Of a stretch of 64,000 bases of DNA, positions 44,801-53,816 are shown in pieces. A program made the translations under genes and the position numbers. The stretch comes from a bacterium (GTDB lineage Bacteria; Bacteroidota; Ignavibacteria; Kapaibacteriales; UBA7675), in assembly GCA_030430495.1 (NCBI GenBank), contig JAUIKM010000004.1:124001-188000 (forward strand), in the 5' to 3' direction. Numbering within the stretch: the stretch's first letter is position 1; the number at the start of each line of letters is the position of its first letter. Under the pieces are notes generated by a model. The model was given only the letters and a program-made list of their open reading frames with translations. It was not told the DNA's origin and did no database searches.

Positions 44801-46845
44801 TGATCGTCGTAGGTATAGGTGTAGGTGCGGTTCTCGCCGTCCGTCAGCGAGAGCGGCTTGCCGTTGGCGTCGTAGCTGAATTGCGCCACCGTTAAACCGC
44901 CGATGCTGATTTGCGTTACCCTGTTTAACTCGTCGTACACGCCGGTCGTAACCGTGCCGTCGGCTTCGGTGATCGAGACTTCATTGCCGTTGGCGTCATA
45001 TGCGTAGGTGCGGACGTAATTCAACGCGTCCGTCATCTTGGTCAGGCGGTCCACATCGTCGTACTCGTACGACGTCACGCCGCCGTCAAAATCTGTCTCC
45101 TGTGTTGTATTGCCGTTGGCGTCGTAGCTGTACGTACGGAAATTGCCGAGGGCATCCGTTAACTTGACGAGTCGTCCCTGGCTGTCGTATTCCTGCTGCG
45201 TGCTGTTGCCCATCGCATCGATAAGCTCAATCTCTTCGCCGTATTCGTTGTACACCGTTTCCGTATACGTTCCGTCGGGCAGCGTCGCGCGCGTCTGGCG
45301 GTCCAGGATATCGAAAGTGTACGTCGTAATGGCATTGTTGCCGTCGGTCTCCGAATCCATGTTGTAGTTGGCGTCGTAGCTCATCGTTTTGACGCATCCG
45401 CCCGGCGTCGTCATCGTCAGCATCTCATTCATCAGATCGTAGGTGTAGGTCGTCGTCTGGTTCAGCGCGTTCGTGGAGCTCAGGAGGTTGCCCGCTCCGT
45501 CATAGGTGCGCGAATCAACCGACGTGCCGATCTGGACCAGGTTGCGGTTGCCGCAGGCGTCGTAGGAATACGAGATCATGTTGCCTTCGCCGTCGGTCTC
45601 CGTCAGCAGATTGCCCTGCGCATCATAACTGTAACTCCGCGTGATGCCGAGCGGCTGATTGACCGTGACCATGTTCCCCGACCCGTCGTAGCTGTAATTC
45701 GTCGTGTTGCCGCGCGCATCCGTCACGGATGACAGGCGGTCGCTGGCGGGTTCGTAGGTCATCGTGATGGTATTGAGAAGCGCATCCGTAACCGTCAGCA
45801 TGTTCCCGAGCGCGTCATAGGTCATCGTCGTGACGTTGCCGTTCGCGTCCGTCATGCTCGTCATGTTGTTTTGTGCGTCGTAGGTGTAGGCCTCCGTCAT
45901 GCCGCAACAGGCGCCGTCAATCTGCACCAGGCGCCCAAGCCCGTCAAAAGTGTAGTCGATATCGCGCGTCGTGCCGGCGCCGTGCTGTGTCACGGTGTTA
46001 ACCGGCAGCCCATAGGCTATCGTCGTGGTTGACAGAGCATTCGTCAGGCTGCTCACCCGCCCAGAAGCGTCATAACCGATGTTAAACAACGACCCGCGCG
46101 CATCCTGCAGTTGCGTCATGTTGCGATTGACATCGTAGGTGTAGCTGATCGTGTGTCCGTTCGGATCCGTAATCGACTGCAGGTTGCCGAACGCGTCGTA
46201 TCCCAGCGATACCTGACGCGCCGGCGTGGTGCTCGGATCGTCGATCGTCGTTAACTGGCCGCCGCTGAACGTCAGCGTAATCATGCGGCCGCAGGGATCG
46301 GTTATCGTCTGCGGATATCCCGAACCGTCATAGGTGATCGACTGCGTGTTGCCGTTGCGGTCCGTAATCGACGTAATGCGCTTGTGCTCGCCGTTGGAAA
46401 ACTCCATCACCATGCCGTCAAGCGTGGTCAGACGGTACTCGTTCGGCGCATACTCCTCCAGCACGTCGTAAATGCCGGTCGGCGCATCGTAGCCGCTGCC
46501 GTTCCAGGTGAACAGATCCGACGAGCCGTCGGGATAACGCATCAACACGTCCGAACCCACAAACTCATATGCCGTGTTAAACGAGCTGGTCCATCCGTAG
46601 CCGTAGCCGAAATCGTTCGCGGTCGATTGGGAGTTGTAAACAAAGCCGATGGCCAGACTGTTTTCTCCGCCCGGTCCCGGTAATGCGTAAAGCGCATTTT
46701 TGTAGTACAAATTGCCGCTGTAGGTGTTAACCTCCAGCCCGGCGGGCCCCTTAAGGTTGGGCCGTGCGGTGTTTTGCGCGCTGAGCTGTAATGGCAACAT
46801 CAGGACAGCACAAAGCGCCGCGAACCAACAATAGTGTTGTTTCAT
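41803..46845 (-). CDS. RHS/YD-repeat protein with C-terminal aspzincin-like metallopeptidase domain (copy 1)
   Basis: About 1680 aa from ATG 46845 (MKQHYCWFAALCAVLMLPLQ signal). Dozens of YD repeats (YDAxGNL/YTYD) build the RHS shell. The conserved RHS core end is 'NPYMFAGRRYDEESGLYYNR ... RFLRRDPLGVWG ... YAYVNNSPGDFVDPSG'. After it come a basic linker of repeated RRTVNNII units and a tip domain of about 200 aa. The tip has HEMTH at 1613-1617, Asp1624 (TLDWGY), 'RIRLCPLFF' and 'NADSYEGFA', features of M35/aspzincin zinc peptidases. The H-to-D spacing is shorter than in classical members, so the family call is tentative. In RHS systems the tip is the toxin. Its T9SS-tailed partner gene follows at once. 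Confidence 0.88.
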   Translation of the reverse strand: MKQHYCWFAALCAVLMLPLQLSAQNTARPNLKGPAGLEVNTYSGNLYYKNALYALPGPGGENSLAIGFVYNSQSTANDFGYGYGWTSSFNTAYEFVGSDVLMRYPDGSSDLFTWNGSGYDAPTGIYDVLEEYAPNEYRLTTLDGMVMEFSNGEHKRITSITDRNGNTQSITYDGSGYPQTITDPCGRMITLTFSGGQLTTIDDPSTTPARQVSLGYDAFGNLQSITDPNGHTISYTYDVNRNMTQLQDARGSLFNIGYDASGRVSSLTNALSTTTIAYGLPVNTVTQHGAGTTRDIDYTFDGLGRLVQIDGACCGMTEAYTYDAQNNMTSMTDANGNVTTMTYDALGNMLTVTDALLNTITMTYEPASDRLSSVTDARGNTTNYSYDGSGNMVTVNQPLGITRSYSYDAQGNLLTETDGEGNMISYSYDACGNRNLVQIGTSVDSRTYDGAGNLLSSTNALNQTTTYTYDLMNEMLTMTTPGGCVKTMSYDANYNMDSETDGNNAITTYTFDILDRQTRATLPDGTYTETVYNEYGEEIELIDAMGNSTQQEYDSQGRLVKLTDALGNFRTYSYDANGNTTQETDFDGGVTSYEYDDVDRLTKMTDALNYVRTYAYDANGNEVSITEADGTVTTGVYDELNRVTQISIGGLTVAQFSYDANGKPLSLTDGENRTYTYTYDDHSMLQQVDGPLGYQMSIGRDAAGQLTSITRPGGLVESYGYDVDGNQTSYTDAEGELTLYTYDCNGNVLTESGPGGNLITTTYDALNRPTQVSDLLGTIESYTYNDNSQVLTHTDALNNVTQYEYDALDRLTGVTDPMGVKTTIGYDQVSNVVSEERCGQTISYLWDLLRRMTSRTDASGNVQAMTYDCVGNLLTQTDAELNETAYTYDNRGNRLTEEFADGSVRSFTYNNTDQLTTITDPGGGVTTLAYDELGRMETRDYPGANDDVFTYNAAGLIATATNNDASLSFTYDARGRLTSETLNGLTTTVSYDDANRIKSISYPSGRAIDIQADIRYRPTAIKESGVTLVANTFNAADLMTSRSYPVNGTSMAATLDAGGRITSLVHNPLAFVDFAYSYNCQNMRDYIIKGHRPTHSESMTHDATGQLTNHQFGTDNSGVISPVLQNSDYTYTASSDRATRVVGGTTTTYTNNNMHEYSGIVEGGVPRTPVYDVNGNRTSDGSNSFAYNGAHRLMNINGGSTAAYKYDPLGRRIEKTTAAGTVKYYYLDNNVIEERDGSGTVQATYVYGIESDEVLSMRRGGQDYYYHADALGSIVAVTDNSGNVVERYEYDPYGAVTIYDASYTVRSASAVGNPYMFAGRRYDEESGLYYNRLRYYDPEDGRFLRRDPLGVWGDPANAGNAYAYVNNSPGDFVDPSGMIRRACRRVGNWINRNVVQPTRRTVNRIVTGTRRTVNNIIRGTRRTVNNIIRGTRNVINRVINTTRRIVNAGARLIRRVLFPERAFAAVWCPANRRLLLMRFTNCNAGQQRMVREAICHSLRISTATLREMLNFVFRRGTAAQQATTRQRLRDWFGLSDNPAEAFLQTLEISAKIARIHSGFNQVMHFVCKGAGGNCGATTAAWYMIPGARIRLCPLFFTGRTADPVRWRGLVIYHEMTHWRASTLDWGYLNTGWDVNQAANPADGFRRSRWLFFGPTVQVNLRPWQMRNNADSYEGFASRWL
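42505..42665 (-). repeat. Short coding repeats in the RHS-1 linker
   Basis: A block of roughly 30-33 bases encoding 'RRTVN(N/R)I(I/V).GT' is repeated about four times between the RHS core and the peptidase tip. Each unit contains GTTAAC (Val-Asn). RHS copy 2 has a shorter version, so the array expanded or contracted after duplication. Confidence 0.75.
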
Positions 46846-47340
46846 GGTCAATTCTCGCAGTTTGCTTGTGTTGAAAAACAAGACGTGGGGTTAAAACAAA
46901 ACGCAGTCGCCTTCGCCCTGTGAAATTGGGACGAAGATCGCTTCTGGTAAAACGCGTGTGAAGAATCTCCTCAGGGATTTGTTGAACGGCGAGCTTCTAT
47001 CATCTCCTGTTTGTTTTCGCCGTTTGTAATGTGAATTACTCGGTCAACATGATCCCGACTCGGCGGTGACATAAATGGCAGTGAAATGTCCCCGTCCAAT
47101 CGTGGCGACGAAAATAGACAATTGACCTATTCGGCACAAGAGCAGTTTGCAATTTTTTTACCGGCGCGTTTCGAATTTGAACCATTCCGTAAATACAGCC
47201 CGCAAACACCTCCCACAGCGAACCCCTCTTAAACTATTTGGCAACGTGAATAAAACAAATCTCGCAAAGTGAATCATCGCCGTCATTAAACTTCTGCGCT
47301 CGCGCAATCCCGATTGCAGCGCCCTCCTGCTGCGCACGTC

Positions 47341-47369
47341 CGGCTCGCTTTCTGACATCACTGTTTACC
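47341..47369 (+). repeat. Dispersed intergenic repeat at the duplication junction
   Basis: CGGCTCGCTTTCTGAC followed by a degraded CACTGTTTACC. It is preceded by GATTGCAGCGCCCTCCTGCT, identical to the flank of the 53772 copy. The long spacer 46846-47553 otherwise holds the RHS-1 upstream region and the 47471 stem-loop. Confidence 0.65.
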
Positions 47370-47470
47370 AGGGAGTTTAACATGGCGAGCCCATGTGTCA
47401 ACTCCACGGCCTCCCGCACACCACGCTTCATTGCGTCTGTATTCCGGTATAAAAGTCGATAAAAAAAAAG

Positions 47471-47516
47471 GAGCCGTGAACCCAAAGGCTCACAGCTCAT
47501 GTGTGGTCTTGCGCAC
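47471..47516. repeat. 3'-end stem-loop family, full copy (start of duplication unit 2)
   Basis: GAGCCGTGAACCC and GGCTCACAGCTC arms, then ATGTGTGGTCTTGCGCAC in place of the ACGTAG palindrome; both halves retain partial self-complementarity. It lies just downstream of the second partner gene. Confidence 0.65.
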
Positions 47517-47553
47517 TTTCAGCTTGTCTTGCAGTAAATATCCGCTGCAAGCT

Positions 47554-48234
47554 CTAACGCTGTATCACAAAACTTCCCGTTACCAGTTCCCCGGCAACGC
47601 GCAGCTGACAGTGATAAACACCCGCGCCAAGTGTCGCCACGTCGAGTCCCACGGCGTGCTCGCCGGAAGCCTGCCGCGCGTTGATCGGCGTGGCAATGTG
47701 GCGTCCCAGACGGTCGTGAATCTCAAGTGAGACAACGCCCGAAGCCTGAAGGTCGTAGTGAATCGTGATGTAGTCGCGCGCCGGATTCGGCGCTACCCAC
47801 AGCTGCGCCGCAGGCGGCGTACCCGCCGTGACGCTCGTAACCTCGCCGCGACCAAGCCGCCCGCTCCACGTCGCGTCGCAGCCGTTTGCGTCCACAACCT
47901 GCAGGTAGAACTCACCCTCGTTTAACTGATCGATGTTCTCGCCGACCATGACGTGGCCGGGTGTGCTCCACTGACAGGTGTAGGGCGGCATTCCGCCCGA
48001 AACGTTCACTTCGAGTGCGCCGTCGGACATGCCCGCCGCGCTCACGCCGCGGACCGTCACTTCCAGATGCAGCGTCTCCGGACAGGGGCGCACGTACGAC
48101 TCATTGCGCTGTGCGCCTTCCGTTATTACTGAACCGTTCTGCGCCCGCACATCTGCGGTTCCCGACAACACTAACAAAGAAAAACACGCCAGGAAGGCAG
48201 CGCCCAGTCCTTTGTTAAACAATTTGGATTTCAT
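47554..48234 (-). CDS. Small T9SS-tailed secreted protein, partner of RHS protein 2
   Basis: 226 aa, the near-identical twin of the protein at 41056-41736. The differences I find are mostly in the signal peptide (S3, L15, F18) with single changes elsewhere. The mature SprB-like domain and T9SS sorting domain are otherwise the same. It lies 67 bases downstream of the second RHS gene. Its near-identity, against clearly diverged RHS neighbours, suggests gene conversion or strong constraint on the partner. Confidence 0.88.
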   Translation of the reverse strand: MKSKLFNKGLGAAFLACFSLLVLSGTADVRAQNGSVITEGAQRNESYVRPCPETLHLEVTVRGVSAAGMSDGALEVNVSGGMPPYTCQWSTPGHVMVGENIDQLNEGEFYLQVVDANGCDATWSGRLGRGEVTSVTAGTPPAAQLWVAPNPARDYITIHYDLQASGVVSLEIHDRLGRHIATPINARQASGEHAVGLDVATLGAGVYHCQLRVAGELVTGSFVIQR

Positions 48235-48301
48235 GGTTGTATTCCTGTATAAAGTTAATTGTCAATGGTAGTATCAGGTATTCAGTATACGCTTGCCGGG
48301 A

Positions 48302-51300
48302 CTACAGCCAGCGGCTCGCGAAGCCCTCATAGGTGTCAGCGTTATTGCGCAGTTGCCAGGGTCGCAGGTTAACACTGATGCGAGGGCCGCCCAGGAACCA
48401 GAAGCGGTCCCGGTGATAACCGCCGAGGGGATCGGCCGCCCTGGTCGAACGCCAGCCGACGTCCAGATACCCGAAGTCGAGCGTCCATGCCCGCCAGTGC
48501 GACATCTCGTGGTAAATGATCAATCCGCGACGGCGGGCGTCGTCACGCGTCGTACCGCCGTTGAAGAATGCCGGACACAGACGGATTTTGGAGGAGTTTG
48601 CGCCGTACCACGCCGGTGTCCCACCGCCGCACATGCCAAAGCCGAGCTGGCATTCAAAATGCATTTCCTCATTAAATCCCGTGTGAATTCGGTTGACCTT
48701 CAAAGCGATCTCCAGCGTCTGCAAGTTGCGCTGAATGGGATCTTCGCTTACGCCGAACCAATCGCGCAGATCCTGACGCGTCTGCGCGCGCGAGGCAGCC
48801 GTTCCGCCGCCGAACAGCAGGTCCATCATCTCGGTCTGCGTCCTTGTGCTGATGCGCAACGAATGACAAATTGCATCCGCAACCATCTGCCTCTCCGCTG
48901 GACTGCAATTCGTGAATCGCAATTGCAGAGTCCGTGCCTGTGCCGGACAGAATACCTGCATGCGCGCCCGATCCGGGAACAACTTGCGCCGGATCATCTG
49001 CGGCAAGGCATTAATAATTGGTCGAACCGCGTTCACAACCTGGTTGACGACGTTTCTGATGCCGTTGACAACTCTGTTAACCGTTCTGCGTACCGGTTGA
49101 ACTATGTTCCTGTTGATCCAGTTTCCGGCCCGGCGACATGCGCGGCCGATCAGACCACTCGGATCGACAAAATCACCAGGGCTGTTGTTAACGTAGGCGT
49201 ATGCATTTCCGGCATTGGCCGGGTCGCCCCAAACGCCCAACGGATCACGCCGCAGGAATCGTCCGTCCGACGGATCGTAGTAGCGCAGTCGATTGTAGTA
49301 CAGACCCGATTCCTCGTCATAGCGCCGACCGGCAAACATGTAGGGATTGTCAATCGCCGAACCGGAGCGGATCGTATAACTCGCATCGTAAACAGTAACG
49401 GCGCCGTAGGGATCGTATTCATAGCGCTCCACAACACTTCCGGCATTGTCCGTCACCGCCACAACCGAACCGAGCGCGTCGGTGTGATAGTAGTAGTCCT
49501 GCCCGCCGCGCTGCATGTTTAATACATCGTCGGTTTCCACGCCGTGCACATAAGTCGCCAATACTGTCCCGCCGCCGTCGCGCTCCTCAATGACGTTGTT
49601 GTCGAGGTAGTAGAAGTTAACAGTTCCCGCCGCAGTCTGTTTCTGAATGCGCCGTCCCAGCGGATCGTACTTGTAACTCGCCGTTGCACCGCCGTTAATA
49701 TCGATCAATCGATGTGCGCCGTTATAGGCAAAGCTGTTCGTTCCGTCGGATGTCAGGTTGCCGTCTGCGTCGTAGGCCGGAGTGCGCGGCACGCCGCCCT
49801 CGACGATGTTTGTGTACTCGTGCAGATTGTTGTTGGTATATGTCGTCGTCGTGCCGCCCGCCACGCGTGTCGCGCGGTCGTTCGCTGCCGTGTACGTGAA
49901 GTCCGTGTTCTGCAGTACCGGGGAAATGCTACCGCTGTTGTCCGTACCGAATTTGTGATTTATCAGTCGGCCGGTCGCATCGTGCGTCATGCTCTCCGAA
50001 TGCGTCGGACGATGCCCCTTAACGACGTAATTGCGCAGATCCTGGCAGGCATAGCTGTAGGTAAAGTCCACAAACGCCAGCGGATTGTGCAACAGAGTGG
50101 TAATGCGTCCCAATGCATCGTGTGTTGCCGTCAGACTCGTGCCGTTCAGTGGAAAGCTGCGGTTTGTTAATAGATCCGCCGCATTGTAGGTATTCGAAAC
50201 CAGCGTTGCGCCGCCCTCCTTGAAAGCGGTGGGACGATAGCGTTGGTCCGCGTGAATGTCGATTGCGCGACCCGACGGATAGGTGATCGACTTGATGCGA
50301 TTAACGTCGTCGTAGGAAACCGATGTCGTCAGGCCGTTCAGTGTCTCGCTGGTCAGGCGCCCGCGCGCGTCATAGCTGAAACTCAGCGAGGCGTCGTTGT
50401 TCGTCGCAGTGGCCAGCAGGCCTTCCGTGTTGTAGGTAAACGCATCGTCATTGGTCCCCGGATAGTCGCGGTTCGCGATGCGCCCCAGCCCGTCGTACGT
50501 CAGCGTCGTAATACCGCCGCCCGGATCGGTGATTGTTTTCAGCTGACCAACGCCGTTATATGTGAAGGTGCGCATGCTGCCGTCCGCAAACTCTTCACTG
50601 ATGCGCTGACCATGGGCATTGTAGGCGTAGGTAGTCTGGTTTAATTCCGCATCCACCTGCGTCAGCATGTTCCCAACGCAGTCGTATGTCATCGTGCGCG
50701 TGTTGCCGCCTGCGTCCGTAATCGATGTTAAACGTCGCAGAATATCCCATACGTAGGAAATCGTTTGCCCGCAACGTTTTTCACTCGTCAGATTGGACAT
50801 GTCGTCGTAGGTGTATTCAGTTTTCACGCCAAGCGGATCAGTTACACCTGTCAGGCGGTTGAGCGCGTCGTATTCCATCGTTGTTGTATTGTTCAAAGCG
50901 TCGGTACGGGTAAGCACCTGCGAGTTGTCGTTGTACGTCAATGTTTCAATCGTTCCCAGCAGGTCGCTTATCTGCGTCGGGCGGTTCATGGCATCATAAG
51001 TCGTGCTGATAACATTGCCGCCCGGCACCGATTCGGTTAACACGTTGCCGTTGCAGTCGTGCGTGTAGAGCGTTAACTCTCCGTTGGGATCGGTGTAGGA
51101 CGACTGGTTGCCGTCTACGTCATAGCCGAAACTCTCAACAAGACCGCCCGGACGCGTCACGGACGTCACCCGCCCCATCGCATCGCGACCAAAGACCATC
51201 TGATAGCCGAGCGGGCCGTCGACCTGCTGCAATTGTGAACGCCCGTTGTAGGTATAGGTGAACGTGCGGCTTTCCGCATCCGTGAAGGACGTCGGTTTGT

Positions 51301-53284
51301 CGTTGTTGTCGTAGGTAAGTTGTGCCACCACCGTACCGGCGCGATTGATCTCCGTCAATCTGTTCAAGGCGTCAAACGTACCGCTGTACGTCGTGCCGTT
51401 AGCCTCGACAATCGTCACGTCATTGCCGTTGGCATCGTAACTGAACGTACGCGAATAGTTAAGTGCGTCCGTTGACTTCGTCATGCGGTTGAGTTCATCG
51501 TACTCGAACTTTGTAATCGCACCGTCGTAATCCTTTTCTTCCGTCATGTTTCCATTGCTGTCGTAGGCGTAAGTTCGCGTGCCGCCGAGGGGATGCGTAA
51601 TCTTGATGATGCGACCCTGGTCGTCGTACTCCTGCAGCGTACTGTTGCCCATGGCGTCTATGAGCTCTATCTCCTCTCCGTACTCGTTGTAGACGGTTTC
51701 CGTGTAGGATCCGCCCGGTTTGGTCGCGCGTGTTTCGCGATCGAGAATGTCGAAGGTATAACTCGTCGTTTGGCCGTTGCCGTCGGTTTCCGTGCTGATG
51801 TTGCCGTTGGGATCATAACTGAACGTCTTGACACATCCGCCGGGTGTTGTCTTCGTCAGAATCTCGTTAAGCAGGTCGTAGGTGAACGTGGTAGTTTCGC
51901 TGAAGGCATCCGTCTCCGTCAGAATATTCCCGACTCCGTCGAAGCTGCGCGATACAACCGTCGTTCCCATCTGAATCAGGATCAGGTTGCCGCAGGCGTC
52001 GTAGTCGTATACGCTGGTATTGCCTTCGCCGTCCGTTTCGCTGATCATGTTCCCCTGCGCGTCGTAGGTGTAGCTCTGCGTTACGCCTAAAGGATGATTG
52101 ACTGAGAGCAGATTTCCCGCGCCGTCGTAAGTATAACTCGTCGTATAGCCGCGTCCGTCTTCAAATGTTGCGATCCGGTTGCTCATCGGTTCATAGGTCA
52201 TTGTCACAACGCTGAGCAGAGGGTCGGTTATAGTCAACACGTTCCCGAGCGCGTCGAACGTCATCGTCGTGGTATTCCCGTTCGCGTCGGTAACGCTCGT
52301 GATGTTGTTCTGTGCGTCGTACGTGTAGGCCTCCGTCATGCCGCAGCAGGCGCCGTCCAGCTGGACCAGCCGCCCCTGAACGTCGAATATGTAGTCGATG
52401 TCACGCGTTGTAGCGGCGCCGTGGTAGGTAACCGTTGTTACCGGCGCAGCATATGCAAAGGTTGTGGTTGAGAGCGCATTTGTAAGGCTGTTCACACGGC
52501 CGCTCGCGTCATAGCCAATGTTGAACAACGAACCACGTGCGTCTTGCAACTGCGTCATGTTGCGGTTGACATCATACGTGTAGTTTGTGGCGTGACCATT
52601 CGGATCGGCAATCGACTGCAGATTGCCGAACGCGTCGTAACTTAACATTACCTGACGCGTCGGGCTTGTGTTCGGGTCGTCGATGCTGGTCAGCTGACCG
52701 GCCACAAAGTTAAAACTGACCGCACGGCCGCAGGGATCGGTCCACGTTTGCGGCAATCCATTCATATCGTACGAGAACGACTGTGTATTGCCGTTGCGAT
52801 CCACAATGGACGTGACGCGTTTGTGCTCACCATTCGCAAAGTCGTAGATTGTCCCGCCCAGCGATGTTAAACGATATTTGTTTGGCGCATACTCTTCCAG
52901 TTGGTCGTATATCCCCGTCGGCGGATCAAAACTGATGCCGTTCCAGGTGTGCAGGTCCGCCGATCCATCCGGGAAACGCACCAGAATGTCGGAGCCCTGG
53001 ACTTCGTACAGAATGTTGAAGGTGGTCGTCCAACCGTAACCGTAGCCGAAATCCAGCGCAGTTTTGTGTGAATTGTAGGTAAATCCAATCGTCATTTCCA
53101 GGTCGGATCCCGGCCCGGGCACCGTGTACAGAATGTTCTTGTGGTACAGATTTCCACTGTAGCTGTTAACCTGCAAATTGGCGGGCCCTTTGACATTGGG
53201 CCGTGCGGTGTGTTGCGAACTGAGCTGTGATGGTAACATCAGAACAGCACAGAACGCCGCGAACCAACAACTAAGTTGTTTCAT
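48302..53284 (-). CDS. RHS/YD-repeat protein with C-terminal aspzincin-like metallopeptidase domain (copy 2)
   Basis: 1660 aa (MKQLSCWFAAFCAVLMLPSQ signal). The layout is that of copy 1: YD repeats, RHS core end (NPYMFAGRRYDEESGLYYNR), basic linker and a peptidase tip with HEMSH at 1592-1596, Asp1603 (TLDFGY), 'KIRLCPAFF' and 'NADTYEGFA'. Blocks of the shell are identical to copy 1 (NRNMTQLQDARGSLFNIGYD), while the N-terminal 200 residues and the tip are visibly diverged. Putative zinc ligands are kept in both, so both tips are likely active. By analogy with RHS polymorphic toxins it may be an effector against competitors or hosts, but no immunity gene of classical type is present. Confidence 0.88.
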   Translation of the reverse strand: MKQLSCWFAAFCAVLMLPSQLSSQHTARPNVKGPANLQVNSYSGNLYHKNILYTVPGPGSDLEMTIGFTYNSHKTALDFGYGYGWTTTFNILYEVQGSDILVRFPDGSADLHTWNGISFDPPTGIYDQLEEYAPNKYRLTSLGGTIYDFANGEHKRVTSIVDRNGNTQSFSYDMNGLPQTWTDPCGRAVSFNFVAGQLTSIDDPNTSPTRQVMLSYDAFGNLQSIADPNGHATNYTYDVNRNMTQLQDARGSLFNIGYDASGRVNSLTNALSTTTFAYAAPVTTVTYHGAATTRDIDYIFDVQGRLVQLDGACCGMTEAYTYDAQNNITSVTDANGNTTTMTFDALGNVLTITDPLLSVVTMTYEPMSNRIATFEDGRGYTTSYTYDGAGNLLSVNHPLGVTQSYTYDAQGNMISETDGEGNTSVYDYDACGNLILIQMGTTVVSRSFDGVGNILTETDAFSETTTFTYDLLNEILTKTTPGGCVKTFSYDPNGNISTETDGNGQTTSYTFDILDRETRATKPGGSYTETVYNEYGEEIELIDAMGNSTLQEYDDQGRIIKITHPLGGTRTYAYDSNGNMTEEKDYDGAITKFEYDELNRMTKSTDALNYSRTFSYDANGNDVTIVEANGTTYSGTFDALNRLTEINRAGTVVAQLTYDNNDKPTSFTDAESRTFTYTYNGRSQLQQVDGPLGYQMVFGRDAMGRVTSVTRPGGLVESFGYDVDGNQSSYTDPNGELTLYTHDCNGNVLTESVPGGNVISTTYDAMNRPTQISDLLGTIETLTYNDNSQVLTRTDALNNTTTMEYDALNRLTGVTDPLGVKTEYTYDDMSNLTSEKRCGQTISYVWDILRRLTSITDAGGNTRTMTYDCVGNMLTQVDAELNQTTYAYNAHGQRISEEFADGSMRTFTYNGVGQLKTITDPGGGITTLTYDGLGRIANRDYPGTNDDAFTYNTEGLLATATNNDASLSFSYDARGRLTSETLNGLTTSVSYDDVNRIKSITYPSGRAIDIHADQRYRPTAFKEGGATLVSNTYNAADLLTNRSFPLNGTSLTATHDALGRITTLLHNPLAFVDFTYSYACQDLRNYVVKGHRPTHSESMTHDATGRLINHKFGTDNSGSISPVLQNTDFTYTAANDRATRVAGGTTTTYTNNNLHEYTNIVEGGVPRTPAYDADGNLTSDGTNSFAYNGAHRLIDINGGATASYKYDPLGRRIQKQTAAGTVNFYYLDNNVIEERDGGGTVLATYVHGVETDDVLNMQRGGQDYYYHTDALGSVVAVTDNAGSVVERYEYDPYGAVTVYDASYTIRSGSAIDNPYMFAGRRYDEESGLYYNRLRYYDPSDGRFLRRDPLGVWGDPANAGNAYAYVNNSPGDFVDPSGLIGRACRRAGNWINRNIVQPVRRTVNRVVNGIRNVVNQVVNAVRPIINALPQMIRRKLFPDRARMQVFCPAQARTLQLRFTNCSPAERQMVADAICHSLRISTRTQTEMMDLLFGGGTAASRAQTRQDLRDWFGVSEDPIQRNLQTLEIALKVNRIHTGFNEEMHFECQLGFGMCGGGTPAWYGANSSKIRLCPAFFNGGTTRDDARRRGLIIYHEMSHWRAWTLDFGYLDVGWRSTRAADPLGGYHRDRFWFLGGPRISVNLRPWQLRNNADTYEGFASRWL

Positions 53285-53771
53285 GGTTAATTCTCGCAGT
53301 TTGATAGTGTTGAAAAATCGAAACGTGGGGTCAGAACAATAAACAGGCGACTCTACCCCGTGAAAAAAGGGTAAAGCTCGATTTTGGCATACCGCGTCTG
53401 AAGGGTCTCCTCAGTGTTTTGTTGAACGGCGAGTGTAATAATCTCCTGTTTGCGTTCGCCGCTTGCAACGTGAGTTAATTTGGGGCAAATATGATCTCAA
53501 ATCGGGGACGACATTATTGGCAGTGGAATGCCTCCATCCGATCTTGACGGCCAAAATAGAAAATTGACCTATTCGGCACAAGAGCAGGCAATATTTTTTC
53601 ACGCACAGCATTCAAATTTGAACCATTCCGGAATTGCACGTTACAAGCTGCGCAAATACAACGCACTTAAGCTATTGACCACACTTAACAAAACAACTTC
53701 ACCGCAAAGCCCGCTCGGCTTCCCTTAACTTGCATTGCCCCTGATTGCAGCGCCCTCCTGCTGCGCATGTC

Positions 53772-53800
53772 CGGCTCGCTTTTTGAATTTCCTGTTCGTC
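53772..53800 (+). repeat. Dispersed intergenic repeat at the outer end of duplication unit 2
   Basis: CGGCTCGCTTTTTGAATTTC then CTGTTCGTC, preceded by GATTGCAGCGCCCTCCTGCT. The remainder of spacer 53285-53816 is the upstream region shared with RHS copy 1. Confidence 0.65.
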
Positions 53801-53816
53801 ACGGTGTTTAACACTG

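Larger units (their letters stand above)
40972..47381. repeat. Tandem duplication unit 1 (RHS module)
   Basis: In order it contains a stem-loop, a T9SS partner gene, an RHS gene, a matching upstream region (GACCTATTCGGCACAAGAGC, AACCATTCCG) and a dispersed repeat. All recur in the same order at 47471-53812. The units are about 6.4 and 6.3 kb, joined head to tail by an 89-base linker. Confidence 0.85.
47471..53812. repeat. Tandem duplication unit 2 (RHS module)
   Basis: Same order of parts as unit 1 (40972-47381). Similarity is highest in the partner gene and in blocks of the RHS shell, and lower in the RHS N-terminus and tip. Confidence 0.85.

Noticed and set aside
47450-47470. A9 tract near 47461 as a frameshift site
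   Set aside because: It lies in a spacer with no coding frame on either side; on the minus strand it reads as a T tract after the stem-loop and fits a terminator.
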